Position numbers and translations under genes: made by a program. Below the pieces are notes generated by a model. It searched no databases. It saw only the letters and a program-made list of their open reading frames with translations, and was not told the DNA's origin. Positions 8,033 through 16,521 of a DNA stretch of 64,000 bases are shown piece after piece; position 1 is the first letter of the stretch; every line of letters begins with the position of its first letter. The DNA comes from Silvibacterium acidisoli (GTDB taxonomy: Bacteria; Acidobacteriota; Terriglobia; Terriglobales; Acidobacteriaceae): contig CP085323.1 of NCBI GenBank assembly GCA_022870745.1, forward strand, positions 2,852,001 to 2,916,000. Reading direction: 5' to 3'.

Positions 8033-10660
8033 CTGCGGCTGGTTCTGGTCCTGCTGATTGTTCTTGTCGTCGTCGCTCTTCTTGCCGAAGAGTTTGCCCC
8101 AGAAGCCGCGCTTTTTCTTAGGCTGCTGATCGGGTTGCTGCGGCTGCTGCTGCGCCACGGCAGGCGCCTGATTGGGCTGCGGCTGACCCGGCTGCGCGGG
8201 CTGAGGCGTCATCGGCGTTGCGGGATTGGGCGCAGGTGTCGACGGCTTCTCCCCCAGTCCAAAGATGCGCTGGAAGAGATTCCGCTGGTCGCCGTTCGAG
8301 TGGTCGCAGGTGTCGGTCGGCTGTGTGCCGTCGAGGAAGGTCGCGGGGTAGTCGTCCGAGCAGCTTGCGTCGGCGATGAGGTTCGTCGCCTTATCGAGCG
8401 ATACGGTGATGACGCCTTGCGGCGGCACGAAGTCCTTCGTATCGGAGTACTCGGGCAGGGCAACGGCGCGCTTCATGAATCCACCCCAGATCGGGGCGGC
8501 GCCGTGTGCGCCTTCAATTTTCAAATCGGTGTAATCGTCGTTGCCGACCCACACCACGGTCAACAGGTTCGAGGTGTAGCCGACAAACCAGGAATCGTGC
8601 TCGGTACCAGTCTTGCCTGCCGCAGGGGCGCTGAAACCCATCGAGCGCACCCCGGCTCCGGTGCCGTGACCGCGCAGAACATCTTCCATGAGCGCCGTAG
8701 TTAGAAAAGCAGCTCGTGGGTCAAGAATCGGTTTCGTGGTGGGAGAGTAGTCAGCGACCGGGTCGCCATTTGACTCTCGAACGGAAGCGAGCATCCACGG
8801 GTCGATCTTGACGCCGCCATTTGCGAACAAGGTATAAGCGCCTGCCAGTTCGAGCGGCGAAGCGTCGTAGGCGCCGATTGCCATGGCGGGAGTCGCGCGG
8901 GCAGACTTGATGCCTGCATCGCGGGCGAGCGAGGCCACGTTATTGAAGCCGACCATCTGGGCAAGGGAGATCGTCGGATTATTCAACGAGCGAATCAAAG
9001 CCTCGCGTGCCGTCACCAGCCCAAAGTACTTGCCTTCGAAATCTTTCGGGGAGTAGGTCTGATTGTTTCCGAAGGTGAAGGTGGTCTGCTCGTCGTTGAG
9101 CATGGTTACAGGTGTAAAGGTTCCGCTGGTGCCGTCCGAGTTGGTGAGCTGTGCTCCAGCAAGGCTGGTATTGAATGCTGCTGCAAAAACGAACGGCTTG
9201 AAGGTCGAAGCAGTCGGCCGGTGCTGAATGGCATGGTTGAACTGGCTGATGCCGTAGTTGCGGCCGCCAACCAGCGCGAGGATCTGCCCGGTGTGTGGGT
9301 TGAGAGCAATGAGCGCGACCTGGGGATAGATGACCGGGCTGTTGTCTCCCTGCTTTTCGAGGCGGGCGTGACGCTTGTCAACCTGTTCATCGATCGACTT
9401 CATGCCTTCGTCAACAGCTTCTGTAGCGAGACGCTGCAACTGCGGGTCGAGCGAAGTGTAGATGCGCAGACCCTGCTGGTTGTAAGCGTTTTCGCCGAGC
9501 TTCTGGGCTAGCTGTTCGCGGACCATGTCCACAAAGTAAGGAGCTTCGCCGGCATCGACGCTGCCGGCGACGAGGTTCAGAGGGGAAGCCTTGGCTTCTT
9601 CTGCCTGCTGCTTGGTGATGGCTCCGCTCTCGACCATGGCATCGAGCACGACATTACGGCGGGCGGTCGCGCGCTCGGCGTGGCGATAGGGGTTGAGGCG
9701 GCTGGGGCTCTGGATGAGTCCGGCAAGCAGGGCGCACTGGGGCAGCGTCAGCTGGCTGACGTCCCTGCCGAAGTAGGCCTGGGCTGCTTCGCCGAATCCG
9801 TTGATGGAGAAGCTGCCGCGCTGGCCGAGCGGAACCTGGTTCGCGTAGATCTCGAAGATCTTCTGCTTGGTGTAGCGGTGCTCGAGCTGGAAGGTGATGA
9901 TGACCTGCAGGATCTTGCGGCGCAGCGTGCGCTCCGGCGTGAGGAAGAACATCTTCGCCAGCTGCATGGTCAGGGTGGACGCGCCACCCGCGAAGCGGCG
10001 ATCACCACGGAGGTCGTGCCAGGTCCAGCCGATGAGGCTGTAATAGTCGACGCCGCCATGCTCGAAGAAGCGATGGTCCTCGATAGAAGTTACTGCCTTG
10101 ACCATCAGGGGCGGCAGCTGATCGTAGGTGACGAGACGGCGCTTGGCGCGGTTCTGATCGGAGAGATCGGTGATCAGGACCGGTTCCAGTTCGTAGGCGC
10201 TCAGGTCCTGTCCATTACCGCCGGTGATCTGGCTGATCGCACCGCGGCTGAAGGTGATCGTGGCATTTTCCGGAGCGTGATAGGACTGCTGGCCAGGGCG
10301 AACCGTGATGCTGTCGGCGTTCTCGGAATACGTCCCGATAGGGGACGGCTTGCTGTCCTCGTCGGAGGTATAGCCGGCATTACGCAGATCCTGTGTGATG
10401 GTGCGCGGCGCAATCTTCTGGCCGGGGCGCAGCTCGTAGGGCGCAGCATAGATCTTCGCGGTGTTGGCGAAGAGTGGCTTCTCCAGTCGCTCGTCGACGA
10501 TGTGCTTGTACTTGGAGTAGTAAAAGCCGAACACACAGAGGGAAAAAAGAAAGCAGACACCGACGGCGATACCTGCCGCCAGCAGCACCTTGCGCAGGGG
10601 AGGCATCTCGAAACCGGTGCCATCCGCCCGTTTGCCGGGGATTTTTATTTTCAAAGCCAA
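8018..10660 (-). CDS. Bifunctional class A penicillin-binding protein (PBP1b-like)
   Basis: Inner-membrane murein glycosyltransferase/transpeptidase of 880 aa. One transmembrane helix spans about 26-47, then a UB2H-like region (ANTAKIYAAPYELRPGQ). The GT51 domain has catalytic Glu194 in EDHRFFEH and GGASTLTMQLAK. The transpeptidase domain has SxxK Ser485 (STFK), SxN at 558-560 and KTG at 683-685. A C-terminal tail of about 80 residues is rich in Pro and Gln (PTTPAPNPATP, QQQPQQPDQQP), then KKKRG and Asn/Gln repeats, which is unusual and probably disordered in the periplasm. The start is TTG with GAGG upstream; no in-frame ATG lies before it. Confidence 0.95.
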   Translation of the reverse strand: MALKIKIPGKRADGTGFEMPPLRKVLLAAGIAVGVCFLFSLCVFGFYYSKYKHIVDERLEKPLFANTAKIYAAPYELRPGQKIAPRTITQDLRNAGYTSDEDSKPSPIGTYSENADSITVRPGQQSYHAPENATITFSRGAISQITGGNGQDLSAYELEPVLITDLSDQNRAKRRLVTYDQLPPLMVKAVTSIEDHRFFEHGGVDYYSLIGWTWHDLRGDRRFAGGASTLTMQLAKMFFLTPERTLRRKILQVIITFQLEHRYTKQKIFEIYANQVPLGQRGSFSINGFGEAAQAYFGRDVSQLTLPQCALLAGLIQSPSRLNPYRHAERATARRNVVLDAMVESGAITKQQAEEAKASPLNLVAGSVDAGEAPYFVDMVREQLAQKLGENAYNQQGLRIYTSLDPQLQRLATEAVDEGMKSIDEQVDKRHARLEKQGDNSPVIYPQVALIALNPHTGQILALVGGRNYGISQFNHAIQHRPTASTFKPFVFAAAFNTSLAGAQLTNSDGTSGTFTPVTMLNDEQTTFTFGNNQTYSPKDFEGKYFGLVTAREALIRSLNNPTISLAQMVGFNNVASLARDAGIKSARATPAMAIGAYDASPLELAGAYTLFANGGVKIDPWMLASVRESNGDPVADYSPTTKPILDPRAAFLTTALMEDVLRGHGTGAGVRSMGFSAPAAGKTGTEHDSWFVGYTSNLLTVVWVGNDDYTDLKIEGAHGAAPIWGGFMKRAVALPEYSDTKDFVPPQGVITVSLDKATNLIADASCSDDYPATFLDGTQPTDTCDHSNGDQRNLFQRIFGLGEKPSTPAPNPATPMTPQPAQPGQPQPNQAPAVAQQQPQQPDQQPKKKRGFWGKLFGKKSDDDKNNQQDQNQPQQNPQ

Positions 10661-10768
10661 GCGTAACGCCTCGCTTCCATTCTAGATGTTTGGGAGGGGA
10701 GAGCTGAGAGTGGGACGACTTTCCTAATGCGGCGGCTCACGATATGTAGACGGTTCGATGCAGGAATT

Positions 10769-10792
10769 GGCGCGCATGTTGGCATGCGCGCC
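10769..10792 (-). terminator. Hairpin downstream of proS
   Basis: A 10-bp perfect stem, GGCGCGCATG / CATGCGCGCC, with a 4-nt loop, 8 nt after the proS stop. There is no strong T-tract, so it may be a terminator or an mRNA 3'-end hairpin. Confidence 0.5.
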
Positions 10793-10799
10793 TTCCTAA

Positions 10800-12569
10800 T
10801 CAGCGGCCGACGAGCTGCTTGAGCTGAGAGACAACTTCTTCGATGACAATATCTTGACTCGAAGAGGTCGCACGGCTCACCAGCTCAACTTTGCCTTCCG
10901 TCACTTTTTTGCCGACGTTTACCCGGAAAGGGATGCCGATCAGGTCGGCATCCTTGAATTTGACCCCGGCGCGCTCGTCGCGGTCGTCGAGCAGCACGTC
11001 GAAGCCGGCGGCTTCGAGCGATTCGGCGAGCTGCGTACCGGCGGCGAGCAGGTTTTGGTCGGCGATATTCGTGACCGTGACCACCACCTCAAAGGGAGCG
11101 ATCGCCGGGGGCAGGCAGAAGCCGTTGGCATCGTTCGTCTGCTCGATCGACGAGGTCAGGATGCGTTCGATGCCGATGCCGTAGCTGCCCATGATGGGCG
11201 TCACTTCCTTGCCGTTGGGATCGAGCACGCGAGCGCCCATGCTCTCGGTGTACTTGTAGCCGAGCTTGAAGATGTGTCCGATTTCGACCGCTTTCGCAAC
11301 CTTGAGAGGCGATCCGCACTGCGGGCAGGCTTCGCCCTCCGTGACATCGCGGATATCGGCTGCCACCGTCCAGGTGAAGTCGCGGCCGGGCGTTACATTG
11401 CGGAAGTGGTAGTCGAGCTTGTTGGCTCCAGCGACGAGATTCTGCCGGTTTTCGAGGCCATGATCGACCACGACGGTTACGCCGTCGCCGTTTTCCGCAT
11501 GGAAGTCAAGCTTCTTGGCGACGGTCAGACCGATCGGGCCCAGATAGCCGGCGGGTGCGTGGAAGTAGGTTTCGAGCTCGTCCGCCTGCATCGGACGCAG
11601 CTCGGCGCCGCCTGCCAGGGTTAGAAGCTTCGTTTCATTTACGAAGTGATCGCCGCGGAGGAAGGCGACAACAGGCTTCCAGGTTGACTTCTTACCGTCG
11701 CGGACTTCGACCATGTAGGCCACCGTCTTAATGTCCTGCGCGGGCAGGATCTGGAAGAACTCGGCGACATCGGCGATGGCTGCTTTGCCCGGCGTGTGGA
11801 CGAGCTCGGGCATGCCGTCGCCGGTGGGAGCGAGGTCTTCGATCGCTGCCAGCTTCGATGTTGCCTTCTCGATGTTTGCCGCGTATCCGCAGCTGGCGCA
11901 GCTTACGATCAGGTCTTCACCTGCATCGGTATAGACCATGAACTCCTGCGACTGCGACCCGCCCATGGCTCCGGAGTCTGCCTCGACGGCGACAAAGCTG
12001 AGACCGGCGCGAGTGAAGATGGAGCGGTAGACCTTGTCGTGCAGATCGTAGCTCTTATCGAGCCCGGCCTGGTCGATGTCGAAGGAATAAGCGTCCTTCA
12101 TGATGAACTGGCGCACGCGCAGCAGGCCCGACTTGGGGCGCGGCTCGTCGCGAAACTTCGTCTGGATCTGGTACCAGATCTGCGGAAGCTGCTTGTAGCT
12201 GCGCAGTTCCTTGCGGGCGATGTCGGTCATGACCTCTTCGTGCGTCATACCCAGGCAGAGCCACGCGCCTTTGCGATCCTGCAGGCGAAACATGTTCTGC
12301 CCCATGGTCGACCAGCGTCCGCTCTGCTCCCACACTTCAGACGGCATGATGCCGGGCAGCAGGAATTCCTGTCCGATCTTGTCCATCTCTTCGCGCACGA
12401 TGCCGATGATCTTGTTGATCGATCGCTGGCCGAGAAAGAGGTACGAGTAGATGCCAGCGCCCAGCTGGCGGACGTATCCGGCGCGCAGCAGGAACTTGTG
12501 GCTTGCGACTTCGGCGTCTGCCGGAGCCTCACGAAGGGTTGGGACAAAGAGTTTCGACCAGCGATGCAT
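10800..12569 (-). CDS. proS: Prolyl-tRNA synthetase
   Basis: Class II aminoacyl-tRNA synthetase charging tRNA-Pro. It has the bacterial-type length (589 aa), with an inserted YbaK-like editing domain between class II motifs 2 and 3 (about residues 222-410, [27 protein letters not shown]). Motif 1 region is [16 protein letters not shown] and motif 2 includes [25 protein letters not shown]. Motif 3 is [13 protein letters not shown], and the anticodon-binding domain lies at the C-terminus. The insert shows that this is the editing form that hydrolyses Ala-tRNA-Pro. Confidence 0.97.
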   Translation of the reverse strand: MHRWSKLFVPTLREAPADAEVASHKFLLRAGYVRQLGAGIYSYLFLGQRSINKIIGIVREEMDKIGQEFLLPGIMPSEVWEQSGRWSTMGQNMFRLQDRKGAWLCLGMTHEEVMTDIARKELRSYKQLPQIWYQIQTKFRDEPRPKSGLLRVRQFIMKDAYSFDIDQAGLDKSYDLHDKVYRSIFTRAGLSFVAVEADSGAMGGSQSQEFMVYTDAGEDLIVSCASCGYAANIEKATSKLAAIEDLAPTGDGMPELVHTPGKAAIADVAEFFQILPAQDIKTVAYMVEVRDGKKSTWKPVVAFLRGDHFVNETKLLTLAGGAELRPMQADELETYFHAPAGYLGPIGLTVAKKLDFHAENGDGVTVVVDHGLENRQNLVAGANKLDYHFRNVTPGRDFTWTVAADIRDVTEGEACPQCGSPLKVAKAVEIGHIFKLGYKYTESMGARVLDPNGKEVTPIMGSYGIGIERILTSSIEQTNDANGFCLPPAIAPFEVVVTVTNIADQNLLAAGTQLAESLEAAGFDVLLDDRDERAGVKFKDADLIGIPFRVNVGKKVTEGKVELVSRATSSSQDIVIEEVVSQLKQLVGR

Positions 12570-12645
12570 TGCGCGAATGAGTACTTTCCTGCGAATTTGT
12601 TGGAAACGGTTCAGCCATCATTCTAAATGCAGGTGTCGCCTCCAC

Positions 12646-14835
12646 TCAGGAGAAGGCGATCACCTCGTAGTCCGCGACTTTCGGCAGCTCCACATGCAGG
12701 CGATCGCCCGAAGTACGGATTTGAAGCTTGTGGCCGGCGCGCAGGGCCTGAGCCGAGGCGATGTGGCTTCCTGCCGGGGCTTGAAATTCAACCTGCAATG
12801 GGCCGACCGGATACGTCTTTGAGAAGAACGGACGCGTCGCGTTCGGATTGGTGTAGTTGAGCAGGTGAAGCGCAAATCCAGGCTCAGTCTGCCAGCCGAA
12901 AAGCTGGATCAGGCCGTCGCCTTCGACGATGATCGGCTGGGGCTGATCTCGCAGCATCCAGTGGATCGAGTCGATGATAAGGCGGCTCAGATCGGGGCTG
13001 CCGGATTTCCAGAAGGACCGGTCGGTGTCGCCAGGGAAGTACACGATGCGGGAAGATCCCTGCTCACGAAAGATTGCGGCGGCCTCTTCAGTGTGTGGGG
13101 TGCGAGGGAAAACCATCTCCGGCGGAAACGCAGGATAGTGCGGGATGACGCTGAGGTAGCGCTGCTCGGCTGGAACAGGACTGAGCGGCACACGGAATTC
13201 CGCACCGGGTAGGATGGTCGTGTCTTTGAACGAGGCGAGGATCGGGTGCTCGCGATCGATGTTCATGTAGCTGTTGTCGAGCGGTCCGATTCTTTCTCCG
13301 CTCACTCCGGCGCCGAAAAGATCCTTGAGTGCGAGGTCCGGTCTTGAATTTCCCCACTCGTCATACTTCGAAGTTTCAAAAGTAGCGAGAATGCATCCTC
13401 CGCTGCTTGTGTACTCGCGGATCGCGGTGCACTGCGCATCGCTCATGAAAGCGGCATTGGGAATCAGGAGGGCTTTGTACTTTTTCAGCGTCTCGGCGCT
13501 GAGGTTGTCTTCATGCACGAAGTCGAAGAGGAAGCGGCCTTCGAGCAGTGCCGCGTACATGCCTTCGAGGTATTCCGCGGAGTCGATCGTCTCTCCGTTG
13601 AGCTTTCTGGTTGCTGTGCCATTTGAACCGTAGAAAGCGACGGTCTTCTGCGGATAGAGTACGGCGATCTCCGCGAGAGAGGCTCGATTGCGAAAGTGCG
13701 ACTGGTTCGTGGCCAGCCAATCGAAGAACGCGCGTCCCGGCTCGCGCCAGCGGTTGTCCTGCACCTGCCCGCCCAGCCGGTGCAGCCACGGAACCATTCC
13801 GCTTGCAGCAGCCTGCGCTGCCCACATCGTCATCTCGGCAGGCGGTTTGCTCGTGTGGCGCCAGTCGATACTGCTGTTGCTGTAGGAGCCGACGACGTTT
13901 GTCACGGTACGCCCGTTCATAACCGATCGCGCGACGTGCCCCTGCTGCGCACACATCCAGACCGGCGTGTTGCCGGTGCGGCCCTGGTTATCCGCATTGA
14001 ACCATGCTGCGACTTCGCCCAGGCGCTTCACATCTTTCACGGTGCGCATGCCGCCGCCGAGATTGCCGACATAAACGGAGTCGGCATTATGCTCCTGCGC
14101 GGTCTTCTGCCAGAGCTGCCAGACGGTGGCGATGCGATCCATGTAGATGTCGTAGTACCTGCGATAGACGGGGTTGTGTACGTCGGTCGTCTCCGGCGGA
14201 GTGCCTCCGGTCTGTTCGCGGTAAATCTTCTGACAGTTTTCGCAGTGGCAGACTTCGAGCGCTTCGGTTCCCGGCCAGCCATTCGTGTAGAAACCGTCGG
14301 GCATGTAGTGCTGGTTGATCTCGCGATAGATGGCTGGCATCTGCTCAGTGAAATACGTGCTGAACATGCAGGTCTTGTAGAGCCACGGACATTCGTTATG
14401 CCGGCGTGGAGTGCCATCGGCATTGTGCTGGAACCATTCGGGATGTGCCTTGAACGCCTCCTCGTAGGCGTAATTGCAATCCATGCGAGCAACGACACGC
14501 ATCTTCTTCGCGCGGGCAGCCTTCGTCATCTCTCCGAAGAGATCGCGCGAGCCGAGGAACTCGCTGCGATGGTGATAAGGGACCTGCGTCGGATAGAACG
14601 CCATGATGCCGCCGCCGTTGAGCAGAACGGCATCGATGCGCAGCGACGCCCAGTAGTCCATCCACTCTTCCGGCTTCATCGTCAGCGGGTCGCGCTCGTT
14701 GAAGTTGATCTGGCCGCAGCGAAGCATCGTCTGGTACCACGGTGCGGCTTTGTCGACAGCTTCGGCGTTAAGTTTGCCTGCTGAAGTGGCGATCAGCGAA
14801 GCTGCGGACACAGCGAGAAATTCCCGACGGTTCAT
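12646..14835 (-). CDS. Secreted glycoside-hydrolase-like protein with twin-arginine signal
   Basis: A 729-residue exported protein that begins with a twin-arginine-type signal (MNRREFLAVSAASLIATSAG). The N-terminal two thirds look like a TIM-barrel glycosidase of the hypothetical glycosyl hydrolase (GHL6-like) group: PEEWMDYWASLRIDAVLLNGGG, RVVARMDCNYAYEEA, and a Cys cluster HCENCQKIY that may bind metal. The C-terminal third resembles the GATase-like trimerisation domain of GH42 enzymes (LIPNAAFMSDAQCTAIREYTSSGG). The frame is open upstream to 15054, but AGGAGCAGGA directly before the ATG at 14835 and the signal sequence fix the start. Divergent from a fucosidase, so a shared glycan target is likely. 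The exact substrate is unknown. Confidence 0.75.
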   Translation of the reverse strand: MNRREFLAVSAASLIATSAGKLNAEAVDKAAPWYQTMLRCGQINFNERDPLTMKPEEWMDYWASLRIDAVLLNGGGIMAFYPTQVPYHHRSEFLGSRDLFGEMTKAARAKKMRVVARMDCNYAYEEAFKAHPEWFQHNADGTPRRHNECPWLYKTCMFSTYFTEQMPAIYREINQHYMPDGFYTNGWPGTEALEVCHCENCQKIYREQTGGTPPETTDVHNPVYRRYYDIYMDRIATVWQLWQKTAQEHNADSVYVGNLGGGMRTVKDVKRLGEVAAWFNADNQGRTGNTPVWMCAQQGHVARSVMNGRTVTNVVGSYSNSSIDWRHTSKPPAEMTMWAAQAAASGMVPWLHRLGGQVQDNRWREPGRAFFDWLATNQSHFRNRASLAEIAVLYPQKTVAFYGSNGTATRKLNGETIDSAEYLEGMYAALLEGRFLFDFVHEDNLSAETLKKYKALLIPNAAFMSDAQCTAIREYTSSGGCILATFETSKYDEWGNSRPDLALKDLFGAGVSGERIGPLDNSYMNIDREHPILASFKDTTILPGAEFRVPLSPVPAEQRYLSVIPHYPAFPPEMVFPRTPHTEEAAAIFREQGSSRIVYFPGDTDRSFWKSGSPDLSRLIIDSIHWMLRDQPQPIIVEGDGLIQLFGWQTEPGFALHLLNYTNPNATRPFFSKTYPVGPLQVEFQAPAGSHIASAQALRAGHKLQIRTSGDRLHVELPKVADYEVIAFS

Positions 14836-14993
14836 TCCTGCTCCTGCGAGGGGATTGCGAGGCATATTTTTCGGACGCCCCACTATAAAAGGTTGGCGAT
14901 GGAACTGGCATGAACAGCCTTGCATTTCTTTTTCCGTGGCTGCTTCCTCTACAATCACGCAGTTGAACTTTGCTGCCCCTTGGAGGTCTCTTC

Positions 14994-16445
14994 GTGAAAC
15001 TGCTTCAACGATCCATCGCCGTGGCGCTTGCAGGCGCTTCGCTCGCCGTCGCATCTGCTCAGCTTGAGGGCGACAAGATTAATACCAAGCCGACAAGCCA
15101 TCCCGTGCCTTCGATTCAGGACACGGAGACGAAAGCGCAGCGCGATGCACGCATGCAGTGGTGGCGCGAGGCGCGCTTCGGCATGTTCATTCACTGGGGG
15201 CTGTATTCGATCCCTGCAGGCAGCTGGAACGGCAAGCAGGTGCCGGGCGTGGGCGAGTGGATCATGAACAACGCGTCGATCCCGGTGGCGGATTACAAGG
15301 CGCTTGCTCCGAAGTTCAATCCGACTGCGTTCAACGCGCATGACATCGTTGCGCTGGCAAAATCGGCAGGCATGAAGTACATCGTGATCACGTCGAAGCA
15401 TCACGACGGCTTCGCGATGTTCGACTCGAAGGCGAACAAGTTCAACATCGTTGACGCGACGCCGTATCATCGCGATCCGATCCGCGAACTGGCGGAGGAG
15501 TGCAGGAAGCAGGGCATCAAGCTGGGCTTCTACTACTCGCAGGACCAGGACTGGACGTATCCGGGCGGAGCGGCTTACAAGACAGGCGATCACAAGCCGC
15601 CGAAGTATCACTGGGACAAGGCGCAGGACGGCGACTACGCCACCTACCTGCACGAGAAAGCCATTCCGCAGATGAAGGAACTGCTGACGAATTACGGGGA
15701 TGCTCCGGCGGTGATCTGGTTCGACACGCCGACCGACGATATGACGCCGAAGCTTGCCGGAGAGATTGTCGCGCTCCTGAACAAGTATCCGAAGCTCATC
15801 TGGAACAATCGCCTCGGCGGAACCTACATGGGAGACACGGAGACGCCGGAGCAGTACATTCCGGCAAATGGCTATCCCGGCAAGGACTGGGAGTCGTGCA
15901 TGACGATGAACGATACCTGGGGTTTCAAGTCTGACGACACGAATTTCAAGTCGACCGAAACACTGCTGCGGAACCTGATCGACATCGCGAGCAAGGGCGG
16001 CAACTATCTGCTGAACATCGGTCCGGATTCAATGGGGCGCGTGCCTGCTCCAGAGTCTGAACGCCTGCATGCAATGGGCAAGTGGCTGGATGTGAATGGC
16101 GAAGCCATCTACGGCACGACGCCCACGCTCTTTGGAGACGAGGCGGGAAGCTTCAGCAGGACGGAGAAAGGCAAGGACGGCAAGCCGAAGTTCATTGCTT
16201 CATGGAAGTGGCGTTCGACGACGAAGGCAGACAAGGTCTACATCGAGATCTTCGAGTGGCCGGCCGATGGTGTCTTCCATCTCGACAAGCTTCCTCGACA
16301 GGTGAGCGGTGCTTATCTCTTGGCGGATAAGAGCCACAGAGCTTTGAAGACGACGCGCAGCGGCAACGGGCTGGATGTTCAACTGCCATCGATGGCACTC
16401 GATCCAATCGCAACAGTACTGGTGCTGAAGACTTCGAAGAGCTAG
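14994..16445 (+). CDS. Alpha-L-fucosidase, GH29
   Basis: Secreted exo-glycosidase that removes terminal L-fucose. The signal peptide is MKLLQRSIAVALAGASLAVASA. The catalytic (beta/alpha)8-like domain begins at WWREARFGMFIHWGLYSIPAG, with the substrate-binding EHHDGF equivalent SKHHDGFAMFDS. The predicted nucleophile is Asp244 in VIWFDTPTDD. NYLLNIGPDSMGRVP is a typical GH29 stretch near the end of the barrel. GTG at 14994 is chosen over an in-frame TTG at 14970 because GGAGG lies 7 nt before it. 483 aa. Confidence 0.93.
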   Translation: MKLLQRSIAVALAGASLAVASAQLEGDKINTKPTSHPVPSIQDTETKAQRDARMQWWREARFGMFIHWGLYSIPAGSWNGKQVPGVGEWIMNNASIPVADYKALAPKFNPTAFNAHDIVALAKSAGMKYIVITSKHHDGFAMFDSKANKFNIVDATPYHRDPIRELAEECRKQGIKLGFYYSQDQDWTYPGGAAYKTGDHKPPKYHWDKAQDGDYATYLHEKAIPQMKELLTNYGDAPAVIWFDTPTDDMTPKLAGEIVALLNKYPKLIWNNRLGGTYMGDTETPEQYIPANGYPGKDWESCMTMNDTWGFKSDDTNFKSTETLLRNLIDIASKGGNYLLNIGPDSMGRVPAPESERLHAMGKWLDVNGEAIYGTTPTLFGDEAGSFSRTEKGKDGKPKFIASWKWRSTTKADKVYIEIFEWPADGVFHLDKLPRQVSGAYLLADKSHRALKTTRSGNGLDVQLPSMALDPIATVLVLKTSKS

Positions 16446-16459
16446 GCATTTCATGAACA

Positions 16460-16497
16460 GACACGAAGGGCGCGGCTTATGCCGCGCCCTTCGTGTC
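16460..16497. terminator. Long perfect hairpin between convergent genes
   Basis: A 17-bp perfect stem, GACACGAAGGGCGCGGC (16460-16476) pairing with 16481-16497, loop TTAT. There is no T-tract on either side. Position and strength suggest a bidirectional transcript end for the fucosidase and M14 genes. Confidence 0.75.
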
Positions 16498-16521
16498 TAC
16501 ATTGGAACCGCCTCGCGTTCG

